Source of the DNA: Combretum micranthum
Taxonomy: Eukaryota; Streptophyta; Magnoliopsida; Myrtales; Combretaceae
Assembly: GCA_024138025.1 (NCBI GenBank)
Contig: JAMXBD010000433.1
Span: 744,001-808,000 of the forward strand
Direction: 5' to 3'
Length of the DNA: 64,000 nucleotides
The notes below the pieces were generated by a model that saw only the letters and a program-made list of their open reading frames with translations, searched no databases and had not been told where the DNA came from. A program made the position numbers and the translations under genes. Positions within the stretch are counted from its first letter, which is position 1. Every line of letters begins with the position of its first letter. Of this stretch, positions 1-10,350 are shown piece by piece.

Positions 1-906
1 CTAAGCAAATGCATATGCTGCATAATCTGTCTTGATTCCCAAGTTTGTGATGATTGTGCTTCTGCTATTATTAACTTACATTTTTCATCATGATTTTTAT
101 GGTACCCAACAAACTCCAGTTGCATAAGGTCCAAACAAGAACCACCATACACCATCATGCGCCTTGGGAATCATATTGCTTAACTAATGAGTCAAGAAAA
201 AGATCAAGTGAAAAGATGCCACCTCTTTTCACTAATCTTCAGCTTGCAGAAAGCCCCAGGAATTTTAGAGTATCATTACTACATGTTACACTCAGGGAAG
301 CAATGCCACCGTGTTGATATAATACATTGGAGTAACTTTTAATCATGTCCCCAGATACAACTGCAATTAACAATGCCACAGCCATGCTGCTGGTTGCACA
401 GCCAGAAGCTCATATAATCGAGAAAGAATTGAATTCGAGGTAAACTGAATCAACCGGTTGAGAATTTTTCTCAAGACTGAGAGCCAATGGAAAATCCTTG
501 TCCAACCCAACCAATTTACCTGCACTGAACTTTCCAACTCTCTACATTATTTACCAAGTTATAGAAAGGGACATGGCAATGGCATAGTTATTGCCAAAAG
601 AAAACTGCTTTTGGCTCATGTCTCGGTACACTGGCACATAGAATGCAAAATTTGCTTATTGAAAATTTCGCAATACATGGCAAGGAAACAGTCTGAACTG
701 ACCAAATAATGAAACAGCTTAAGCTGTGGAAAAATATACAAATTACAAATGAATTCCAAAAACTGACCTAACAAAAAATTAAATCTCTCCTACGGAAAAA
801 AAGTCTTGATGTCAAAATTTTTGGGAGTAAGATCCACTGATCTACTGCTGATGATGTTTCACTACATGGGGCGTGGAACTGCAAAAATACCTTCTTATTA
901 TATGTA
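1..906. other. 3' flank of the tafazzin gene, no gene recognised
   Basis: This stretch lies downstream of the minus-strand tafazzin stop codon at 909-907 and probably holds its 3' UTR and intergenic sequence. Short open frames exist on both strands but none shows a recognisable domain, splice structure or repeat. Confidence 0.5.
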
Positions 907-1191
907 TTATGACTTAGATAAGCTTTTGCTGAAATTTCGTAAGCTTTCCATTGCTGCTCGAATTCGATCTGATATTGCTTTGTAGAGAGATTTCTGTGCT
1001 AACTCATCCAGACCGTGAGGAGTCCTGGGCCATCCCAGAGATGGAAGTGACAGATGACGTGAATCAGAGATTGCAATCTCTCTCATCATGGGAAGATCAA
1101 ACTCTATTGGCTCACCAACAACGATGCTAAGGTTTTTATTACATAGAGGCACAAGTGGCCTTCTCCCAAACATATAATTTTCAGGCATCAC
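907..1191 (-). CDS. TAZ: Tafazzin exon 5 (C-terminal, with stop)
   Basis: Acceptor TTCCAG ends at 1192. The exon encodes VMPENYMFGRRPLVPLC, the VVGEPIEFDLP motif and a C-terminal helix rich in Lys and Ser, ending at TAA 909-907. It supplies 94 residues, about a third of the protein. Confidence 0.9.
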   Translation of the reverse strand: MMPENYMFGRRPLVPLCNKNLSIVVGEPIEFDLPMMREIAISDSRHLSLPSLGWPRTPHGLDELAQKSLYKAISDRIRAAMESLRNFSKSLSKS

Positions 1192-4100
1192 CTGGAAAAG
1201 TAGATGGTAACTGATGAGCAAGAGATAGGACCGATGCAGAATACATTTCATTCACTTAGCTATCCCATGTTATTTGTCCGCTAACCTAGTAGATATGATA
1301 AGATTTAATAGCTTCTTTACATGGCAGATTAATATTTACTACTCTACAATGGAAGTTTGATTAAGCCATATTTTTGGGCAAAAAGGATTCAAAGGAACAT
1401 AAAATTGAAAATATACAAGATTTTCCTCGTCCAACAATCAAGCTTTAGAAAATAATAAGCAAAATATGGGGTTTCATATAATAATAGTACATCAACTTTT
1501 AATTATCTTTTTCCTTGCTATCTCAACTGTACACAATTATGGATTTTTTAAACCTAAACATTGTGATCCTAACTTTCTCATTACAACCTTATGATAAGCT
1601 CAATTGAGGTACGACAATGCACCAAAAGAAAGAATGAGGTGTTCAAAGTAACAGAAACAAAGTTTGGGCCGGGACCAAAATGAAGAGAATGAGGCTCATC
1701 TAGTGCAAATGCTCCCAGCTAATGTGGGATAAGGGGAGGGTAGATACATATGTACAACAGCTTTGCCCTTGCTTTTTTTACAAAGAGGCAGTTTCTATGC
1801 CTCGGAACTCTCAACCTAAACCATAGATCACCAAAGGAGAACTTAATTGTATCACCAAGGTCTAAGGATGTTTGTGGTTAGGGTCGAATCGAACCGAATC
1901 GTATTTGAAATGGTTCGGTTGAAACCCTTAATAAATCGAACCACTTTTAATGGTTAGGGGTTTTGAACTGAACTGCTTCAAATGTGGCTCAATCCTTGAA
2001 CAAACAAAACAGAAAAAAGGAAAAGGTAATTAGCAATTAAGGTTAGACTTTGGTATCAAGAATGGTCTAGATTTTGGAAAATGAAAATTGGAAAATAGTG
2101 GTTAATAAATATATTATAAAATTAGAGAGATAGAAGTATTTAAAAACAATTCAAGAAAATTGTATCAACGTATTAGTCTTTTCAAATATTTTAAAAAGTT
2201 TTGAAAAAGAAATATCTTTTAAGAACAACTTTTTTCATTGTTATGTTAGTGTTCTATAGGAAATTAATGATAATAATAATGATGATGGTGATCTTTAGTT
2301 CTTTACCTAAAATTTATAATGGAGGTCAAAAGTGTGTCCATCGAATCCTCTTTGCTACTAAACGCTCAATCACATATTCCTCATGAATAGCAAATTAGTT
2401 GTAGCTAGCATATTTTAATGTTCTAAATTCTATCATATTGCTCGTATATATAATTCAATTAAATGATTGTGCATGGTCCGAACTCTATTAGACCACTCTA
2501 TTTTAATTTTATGCATGTTTGCTAGTTTTAAGAAGAATTTAAAATTAATAAAATAGCATAACATAGTAGCATACTATGAAAGTTTTGAAAATAATGATAG
2601 TAATAAGGAACATTAAAATTTATGAAAATCTTTTCTATAGTTTTAGGAAGGTTTCAAAATCAATGAAATAAAATAGGAAAACATACATTAAAGATTTTGA
2701 AAATAATAAGAAATGACACCATGATTTATGGAAATTTGTTTTATTATTTTAGGAAAAAATTTATTAAAAAAACAATTAGCATGTCAAAGACGTGTGTAAA
2801 ATATCAAAAGCTTATCTTTATGTTGAGGAGCTAAAAGCCTATTTTATTTTTTTGAGTCAAGTAAAAGATTGCTTGTTTAATATTATTAGATATATAATAT
2901 ATTTAATGGTGTATCATGTAAAAATATATAATACAAAATATATATATACAACATTTATATTTATGAATAACATTAATATGGTTAGAAATGTAAGTTGCAT
3001 TTCATAAGTTGGAACAAAATCACAATTTCTCCTAATAAATTTACAAATTGATATCTTCCTCAATTATCTTTCAAAGATGCATTTAAACGCAAGAATAGTA
3101 ATACAATTTAGAATTACGATTCTATTTCAAATCTATTCTAACATGCATATGTGATATTAGAGTAAAATATCACATGCAATCCTAATATCTAATGTTTAAG
3201 AGTTATTATATAAAATGGCTCTTATTTTTTTATTTCTTTCAATGTGAAGCGGTTTGGTTTGGTTTCAAACGGTTTGGGTCAATCGTAACTGTTTAGACTC
3301 TTCACGAACCAAATTACAAACCGAACCGAAATATAAAGAACCGTATTTTGTAGGTTCGGTTCAATTTGGCTCGATTCAATGAATGGCCCTATCAAGGTCC
3401 ACTCTTGAAAACAAAGCGGGTATAATATTGTATTTATTTCAATCCATTTGCTGGCAACAGGAAACATTTGCAGCTAGACAGCCGCAACATTGCAGGTTAC
3501 ATGAACAATGTGGCCAGGCACAAACTCATAAGAAAGATGACTTCAACAGGATTATGCTAAATTATAAAAATATGAAAATGCGCACAAAAACGAGTTTAAA
3601 CTCTAAATAGTCAGTTGAGGACTTGAAAAAATGTGGTATTAGAACAAGAGGTTCTAAGTTATAACCCATACATGATACACCATAGTTTCACCGTATGTAA
3701 TTGTTTCACCTAATGACCTATAATCAATATTTGAATCCAAAAAGGAGGGTAAGGGGTAAAACATTAAAGCATACCTAACTACAAGTTGCAACAAAATTTA
3801 CGACACATTTAGAAATAAACAGAAGATATGGTTTTCCATCACAATAATAATATTGGACCACATAGCTGACCCCACCTGAAGGAATAAAACTTGGATATTG
3901 TTCAATTATTTACAGGTTTAAAGTTTTATATTGGTTAGTTATAGACCCACAGTTCAAAAATTATATGAACAACTAACCCAAAAACAAGATGACATGAATT
4001 CCAACACAAAAGACATGTCAAGTTACATCCATTACCGAATCAAATTTACGGAGAAACTTGTTTGGGCGATGATTACACACCTATTGGTATTATGAGGAGT

Positions 4101-7100
4101 GTGTATATAATATATGGACCTACTACCTAGGGTATAGAAAAGCTCATGGGCTCTCATACATGAGGACAATGCAACTTGAGAAGAACTTTTATATTGGATT
4201 GCAATCGAGCATATCTTGCACCTCAACATCCATTTGCAGCAACAACTTAGTATGGGCACAAACAACTATCAACAATAAGAAATTGTATCTAATATGGTGA
4301 AGATGCCTTAGCCTTTCAAGAGAAGTCATTGATTATTAAGCAAGCTCACTATGCAAAAGCAGGCATTAAATACACATGAATTTCAAATAAAAAGCACTGA
4401 AAATCGGTAGTCACCTCCTGAAGACCACGGTGAACAAATGGCAAAACTACTGGAGTAACAGGGGATCGATCAATAAGACTAGCAGTTCCCCACTTTAATC
4501 GTCTGATAGGGACATCTTCTTGGTTCACTTTTCCTTCTGGAAATGTATGTAACTGCAGATTTCAAAATGCATAAATAATGGAATTCTCAATTGGTCTTAT
4601 GATAAATTTTAGGAGGGAAGGAAGGGAGAAGAGAGAGACACACACACGCGCGTGTGCAGAGATAGTTTCTCCAAAAGAATTATCTACTGTATATGCAACC
4701 TTGTGGTACTTGCTAAAATGCCATCCAATAACTCATTAATTAGAGAATTCTAAACCTATCCTGTGAAAAATAAGGGTGTTTATTTAATCAAACCAAATAG
4801 CAAAATGCGGTTTTCTTTCGTTATGCAGTTTATATAGCGGTTTGATCTAGGGAAGACCTGAAGTTGGACTGAAGCAAGACCAGAAGTGAACCACATTGCT
4901 TAACTTGCGTAGAAGTGTCGCCTCGACAATTTTCATTCCTTGATTTTATATAGACCCTTCATTATATTTCCATCAAATCTAAACTAATCTAGTCCTTTTT
5001 TTTTTTGGGTAAGGAAACTAATCTAGTCTTAAAAACTCCAGTTTCTTAATCACATGGTAAATAATTTTCTTCCTGAATGGGCAAACCAATATTGCTTAGG
5101 AGATAAATTATAAGCACAAGGAAGTCACAATTCAAAATGGATATCAACTGATACGAATATAGAGTAGAACCATTATAGATGGTAAAATGGGAAAAGAAGA
5201 AAAAAAGAAATCAATGTGGTTTGAATTATCTTTCCAAACGGATCACTTCAATGCAATTTAACTCCACCCCATCCAATCAAAAAGATTTTGAAGCTCTTAC
5301 AGAAATAATCAACATCTAAAAATGCTTTCACAATTTCATGAAATACTGAAACTACCATGCTACCTCAACCAAAATCAAAATAATCTTTAAGCGAAGTAAG
5401 GAGGAAGACGGCTCAATGTGAGATAAACTTGGAGCAATCAATTCGCAGACTATAATTTCAAAAAGTGGTCCAGTAATGCTTAACTGAAGCCATCAATAAG
5501 GTTACAACAAAAAGAAGAATCTAACTAAGATATAGAAAAATCACTCCCAAAACATTAAATGCATAAAAGATGTAAAGTATAAGGATATACCCATTCTCCA
5601 TTACTTAATTTTTCAACAGCTTCATTCATGTGTTTGATAAATTCCACCGCCCCTTGTGATAGGAATGCATTTGCCTGGGTGATTTACCAATTTGGGCAGT
5701 AAACAAAAGTTCATAGAGCAAAACCAACAACACAAAGAAGACAACCAGCCAAAAACATGTAAATGCAACTTAACAGTTTAAAAAGAATTTAATCCAATCA
5801 AGGCAAAGATAACATTCTAATAGTAGAGCATCAAACTCTTGATACCTACATTTTTAAGATACAAGGTCCTGATATTACAAAATTCTCATTGAACATTACC
5901 ATTGATTTTTGGAATGTAATACGAACTAAACTGTAGTTCATTGCTTGCATATGCAGAAGCCACTAACCAATTCAAATGAGTTCATCCCAAATAAAAGAGC
6001 CATTAATGCACAGCACCAGAAACATTAGGATTACATCATATACTAAATGCCACGGGACACTTTCTTTTTGAGTAAGTAAAGAGTAGGGACACTGATGAGT
6101 GTATACCATGATAATTGTAGGTGCATTAATATGTCCTCATGAAGCACTACTTAAGTGAGATATATATGCATTGCTTAGCATCAGAACTTCCTTTCAAGCA
6201 TTGAAAACTTATGCTGTGTTTGCTGACCTTGTTAAAAGTGGAAATCAATGGAAAAGGGTGGAAAGAAAAGAGTGGAAATGGAAATGGGTGGAATATTTAT
6301 TTTATGTTTGGTAATTTATGAAGAAAAATGGAAGGAAAAGAAAAGAAATAGAGTTAGAGATCGACAAAAATATCCCTTCTATCAAATTTTTATTTTTCAC
6401 TTACGAGGATAGAATGGGAATTTATGGTACTGTTCACATTTTCCATTACTTTCTACCCAATTATGAAGAGAAAAGGAAGGGAGGCCAAACTAGAGATAAT
6501 TCTGCCGATTTCCATCCATTTCCAACAGATTCTCTGATTTCTGCTGTACCCAAACAAAGTTTCCATAGCTTTCCACCCATTTCCAGTTTTCCACTGGTTT
6601 CTGTTGCTTTCCAGATTGCCAAACACAGCATTAAGTTCTCCAGTCCACCCAGAAAAAAACTCATGACAGAAACCATATAGCAAAAGAACAAGAACCAGTA
6701 TCAGAAGCTTGTGACATCTAGATTATTCTTCTGAGCACCAGTACAGAAGCTCCACATTGATTCCAAGGACCCCACATCGAAGAAAAGATTTTCATTTTTT
6801 TTATTTTTATTATATTTCATTTATCTTATTTTTTCTATATCATTGAAGAAAGAACAAAAATCTTTTCACACTAAAATTAGAAAATATCACTGGCTGGATT
6901 AGGAGTTAATTAATCATGTTGAGGCACTTAGTCTTAACAAGAGGTATTCTCTAGCATTCCCCAAAGAATGAACTACATTGGCACAATAGGTCTGTAAGAC
7001 ATTTCATATTAACTATCTTATTGTAACAAAATATTACCTACCCAGTCGAAAAAAATATGAGAGCACTGCATTTTTAAAGCATATATCTTCAGCAGCCAGT

Positions 7101-9031
7101 ACCCATCTGGCTAACTTTGCATCTGTAGAAGGAAATCCCTTGAAACCCCACAAGACCGGATCGTCCAACCTGATACAATCGACTTAAATCTCAAACTCCC
7201 AGGGAAGAAACTCCTAACAATGGCCCATAAAGAGTAACACCTACATCTAGAAAGTTTTGCCAGTAAATATCGTATAATAAGCATATGAAAAATGAAGCAA
7301 TACAATAAAGAGCTATGTCAGTGTTTTCCCTTTCTAAAAGGAGAATGCAACAATGATTGAATTGGCTACCATCAGATGCATGAGCCGTCCTATAAACCTT
7401 ATGCAATTATTAAGTAGCTTGCACAGAGCACATAGCCCAAAGAGGTGAGCTTAGTGGAAATTCGAATCCACAACTCATACAAATTGCCATGAGAGTTCCT
7501 ACACTTTAGAACACTAATACGATGCTTGGGTTGACTGGATTTAAACCCTGTTCATGTTGCCTGTTGACATATGCAATCCTACTTCTTTGGATTAATGATA
7601 TAGCACATCATCTAACCAAAAACTTTGAGGTAATATGAGGTCACCATACGTTGCACATTACATTTTATATAGCCAACTGATCCCTCGATGCCCATCAATC
7701 CAATTAACTACTTTCCCTAAGTTTGTTGGCATATGCGCCATAAGAAGCAAAGTTTCTCATATTTTAGAACACTCATTATGTGGCTTGGGCAAAGCTGAGA
7801 GGATTCAATTGCTACATAAGCATGCAATCATGATCAGTGATCAGAAGAAGAATGTAGTACATCCTGAACACATGCATGAGAATCCAACAGATCCAAGAAA
7901 AATTGCATGGGTGATATTTTTCAGTCCCAAGCCTCTTAAGAACAACCAAATGGCCACATAAAATAAAGAGCAATGTTCACAAACAAAATAAATCAAAACA
8001 AAAGCTAAGAAAATACCTTTTGAGTAAGTATGAATAACTTATATGATAATCCAATCATTATGAGGAGGTTATAGGATCCGGTGAAGACATATGCAAATAA
8101 ACATGGAGCACGAAAATGAAAACCACAACCATGATATTATTTGATTGCCAAGAATGTTCCCTTCATAACTTTTAAATCACTGACAATTTTATGACTAGTT
8201 TTGCATTTAAGCAAATACATTCATAATTTTTGCAAATGGTATTACTCTCAACCCTTCAACTCTTCTAATGCCCAATAAGAGCCACCATACATATAACCTT
8301 TTGCTCTTAAAGTTTCTGAATTATGCAATGGAGTCCCGAACATTAATCAACTCACAACTCACCGAGTCATAATTTTACCATGGGGTATGAGATTAATAAT
8401 GTAAACTCAGCACACAAACTTGATACTTTTAAGGTGACATTATATATCTTCCATTTATAGAGTACTGCTTTGCGTTATCTTCCAAAGTCCCATCCTTATT
8501 AAAGTTGGGCAATACAAAAAACAATCCAACCGGCACATAATTGCAAGGACACCCAATTGTCATTTTGACAGCAAACCGACCAAATTGTCTAATGTTATCA
8601 TAATCATATCATAGCTCCTACCAAATGTATACATAATTGAAGTCAATTTGGGCATCTCAAGAGGGCTTCTATGTAAACAAGAATGTTACACCATTTTCAC
8701 ACTACTTGAAAACTACAAACTCCTGACAAAATACTATAAACCCGTATTCTAATCAAAGTCAAAGTAAACAACAAAATATAGAGAAACGAGAATGATTAAA
8801 AGGCTTTTAGGGCACTGACGTGGACATGTGGTTGCTGACAGTGATAAGAGGGACGCCGGGAGGGCGGGAACGGACGAAGTGGAGGAGCGTGTCTGCGTTG
8901 TGGACGGAGGTGGAGTTGAGAAGTGTAGCCACCACTTTGGAAAATGCTCCGACAGCCGTGAAGACCATTTTCCTAGGTATGCCACCCAAATGAGTCCCTT
9001 TACCTGCCCACTCCATTATTCTCAATCCCAT
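907..9031 (-). CDS. TAZ: Plant tafazzin-type phospholipid acyltransferase (N-acyl-PE synthase class), five exons, frameshift in exon 3
   Basis: The five exons encode about 282 residues, the usual length for plant tafazzin-like proteins. The family transfers acyl chains between phospholipids and lysophospholipids (cardiolipin remodelling; N-acyl-phosphatidylethanolamine synthesis is reported for the plant member). Visible motifs are the catalytic HX4D box (NHMSTLDD, His68 and Asp73, split across exons 1 and 2), the RGGGIYQ segment in exon 3, the FPEGK box in exon 4 (residues 146-150) and the VVGEPIEFDLP segment in exon 5. All four introns have GT donors and AG acceptors and the phases agree. 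I chose the ATG at 9031 because it precedes the conserved GIPRKMV stretch; an in-frame ATG at 9016 is an alternative. Exon 3 lacks two bases around 5633, so the reading frame hits TGA after about 130 residues. The copy is either a recent pseudogene or carries an assembly indel. Introns 2 and 4 contain DNA transposons. Confidence 0.9.
1863..3391. mobile_element. Non-autonomous hAT-like transposon in tafazzin intron 4
   Basis: The 1529-bp segment is bounded by ccaaggtc (1855-1862) and tcaaggtc (3392-3399), a 7/8 match to the 8-bp target duplication that hAT elements make. The left tip begins TAAGGATG and the right tip read inward begins TAGGGCCA, so the terminal repeats are short and imperfect. 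Both subterminal regions are rich in GGTTCGGTT-type words (1880-1990 and 3245-3375), which is typical of plant hAT ends. The interior is very AT-rich and I see no transposase frame. Confidence 0.7.
4415..4552 (-). CDS. TAZ: Tafazzin exon 4
   Basis: Acceptor CTGCAG ends at 4553, donor GT at 4414-4413. The 46 codons begin LHTFPEGKV and contain QEDVPIRRLKWGTASLI and SPVTPVVLPFVHRG, the lysophospholipid-binding and acyltransferase core of the family. Phase 0 at both ends. Confidence 0.9.
4643..4656. repeat. CA/CG/TG alternating tract with a 14-bp palindrome (intron 3/4 boundary region)
   Basis: The palindrome CACACGCGCGTGTG lies just upstream (gene sense) of exon 4, in intron 3, within a longer GA/CA microsatellite (4630-4657). 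Alternating purine-pyrimidine sequence of this kind can adopt Z-DNA. Confidence 0.6.
5591..5674 (-). CDS. TAZ: Tafazzin exon 3 with 2-nt deletion
   Basis: Acceptor AG at 5676-5675, donor GT at 5590-5589. The exon reads KCIPITRGGGIYQ, then a single A at 5633 where a full codon is expected, then HMNEAVEKLSNGEW in a different frame. It is 84 nt long, whereas 86 nt would keep phase between exons 2 and 4. Read straight through it gives TGA at 5627-5625 region. Both halves are strongly conserved, so the break is recent or an assembly error. Confidence 0.85.
6212..6630. mobile_element. MITE (Tourist/PIF-Harbinger-like) in tafazzin intron 2
   Basis: The 419-bp segment is flanked by TTA at 6209-6211 and 6631-6633. 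The ends are inverted repeats: TGCTGTGTTTGC on the left and, read inward, TGCTGTGTTTGG on the right, continued by a looser inverted region of TGGAAA/TTTCCA words (6235-6300 against 6500-6620). A 3-bp TTA duplication with TIRs and no coding capacity fits Tourist-type MITEs; a hAT-derived MITE is the alternative. Confidence 0.7.
7042..7169 (-). CDS. TAZ: Tafazzin exon 2
   Basis: The acceptor AG is at 7171-7170 and the donor GT at 7041-7040. The exon completes the HX4D box with LDDP and continues through WGFKGFP, the LARWVLAAEDICF segment and SYFFRLG. Entry and exit phases match exons 1 and 3. One residue departs from the common motif: LDDPVLWG where homologs usually have LMWG or FMWG. Confidence 0.88.
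7170..8819. other. Tafazzin intron 1
   Basis: This 1650-bp intron has GT-AG ends in gene sense. I see no inserted element with clear ends. An open frame at 7635-7961 on the plus strand has no recognisable domain. Confidence 0.6.
8820..9031 (-). CDS. TAZ: Tafazzin exon 1
   Basis: This exon encodes residues 1-70 plus two bases of codon 71, from the start methionine through GIPRKMV, RSRPPGVPLI and the first half of the HX4D box (NHMST). The donor is GT at 8819-8818 (AC|GTCAGT). The frame is open upstream to 9064 but only through a GTG, so it is not the start. Confidence 0.88.
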
Positions 9032-9224
9032 TTCTCTTTTTGCTTCTTCTACCAATAACACCACCTCCTCCAGCAGACACCAGAGAAAAAACTCTGGCTG
9101 AAATCTAAGGAATACTGTAGAAATTAATTTGCCTGGTAATTTTAATGGGCAATGGAATAAATGAATTCGTTGGGAGATTTATTTATTTTTTTACTCTCTA
9201 TAAATTTAACGGGAAGGTAAAGAA

Positions 9225-9242
9225 ATGAGTTCAATTTATAAT
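9225..9242 (-). promoter_or_regulatory. Candidate TATA box of the tafazzin gene
   Basis: Read on the minus strand the sequence contains TTATAAATTG about 200 bp upstream of the start codon. A transcription start around 9200 would leave a plausible 170-nt leader. This rests on motif and position only. Confidence 0.3.
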
Positions 9243-9299
9243 TCACTGAGGGGAGGGGAATGGAACTGACTCTCGCTTGCAGATGACAAGTGATACCAA

Positions 9300-9888
9300 T
9301 TAAGTTTTAAGTTTATTCATTAACTTGTTATAAGAGTTTTACTAAAGTATTTTATATATTAAAGAGTTTTTGTTTTTTCAAGTATAAAAAGTAAACAAGG
9401 ATGATTAATTTGTTATTATTTAATTTTGTAAGAAATATAACCGGTATATTAATTTAATATATAGACACACTTAGAATAAGGAAATAAAAAAAATTCTCAA
9501 AATAGGTTGCTTGAAAAAAAAAAAAAAACTTGAAATCCAGTCTCGCAGGCACAGAGCTGTGTGTTTCCTGGCGCAAAAAAAAAAAAAAAAAAAAAGGGGC
9601 ATAAGTGTTTAAGACACTATCTTTAATTAGATACAGATAAGGGCCTTTGTTGCAACTTAAATACAGTCTTGTCCATTATAAAACTGGAAATACAAATCAA
9701 AACCAACTTTAAATAGCAACTTTATATAATGAGTACAACCAATCAATCCAAACTCAAATTTCAAACTTCAAACTTATATGTAATAACTTTTTAACAATAA
9801 ATTAATAAAAAAATAAAAATTTAATTAAATGTCACTAATATAATACATGTACAAGTACATAAGATCAATCAAAATATGCACAAATATT
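9300..9888. other. AT-rich intergenic DNA with two A-tracts
   Basis: No gene is visible. An 11-14 nt A run near 9517 and a 20-nt A run at 9576-9595 flank a short GC-richer segment that can fold into a hairpin (CACAGAGCTGTGTG). The A run could be a retroposition scar, but no target duplication was found. Confidence 0.4.
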
Positions 9889-10062
9889 TGCTACATGGAA
9901 TAAGAAATGTGAAAAAAAAGGGAAACTATTATTGCCATATGCTCCTATTCGCAAGAACCATTGCAATCTCCTTTAATCGCTACATGATATAAGATATGTG
10001 AAAAAAGAAAGAAAATACTATTATCGTATGATTCTTCTCTTCACAAGAACCATTATAATCTC
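9889..10062. repeat. Two-copy tandem duplication, about 90-bp unit
   Basis: The segments 9889-9970 and 9979-10062 share the order gctacatg, gtgaaaaaa, actattat, cacaagaaccatt-type and ataatctcc words with moderate divergence. No coding function is apparent. Confidence 0.6.
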
Positions 10063-10242
10063 CGATGAGGCTCTATTTGTGGCTTTAATTGTGGCTTTGG
10101 CTGAGCATCTGATTGTGTAAACTATGTGTCGCTCCAAGTTTTCACCTAATGGATTATAGCGAGGGCTACCGTACATTGAGATGAGATTGGGGTCAACTTG
10201 AGAGAGACCATCCCCGATATCATTAATAAGAGCCACTGGGTA

Positions 10243-10350
10243 CCTCTTATGCAAGCTGGCAGAGTTTCCATGGCTACATTAGAGCTTTTAGCTAGCAGTG
10301 CATTGACTGAAGCAAAATATGGTACATATGGATCGTGCTTTATGGTGTAG
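10243..10350 (+). pseudogene. Possible Ty1/copia RNase H remnant
   Basis: One plus-strand frame reads GRVSMATLELLASSALTEAKY before a stop at 10348-10350. Its last part resembles the ALST-EAEY block of copia RNase H. Only this short stretch is recognisable and no other copia domain was found nearby, so the call is tentative. Confidence 0.3.

Noticed and set aside
1..90. A short Cys-rich plus-strand reading (CICCIICLDSQVCDDC) suggesting a zinc finger
   Set aside because: Too short, at the window edge, and the spacing fits no family I can name.
7440..7480. A B-box-like attcgaatcc next to cttagtgg in tafazzin intron 1
   Set aside because: The A-box to B-box spacing is too short for a tRNA or SINE promoter.
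9541..9580. A hairpin-forming GC-richer segment between two A-tracts as a small RNA gene or SINE
   Set aside because: Only about 40 bp, no promoter boxes and no target duplication.
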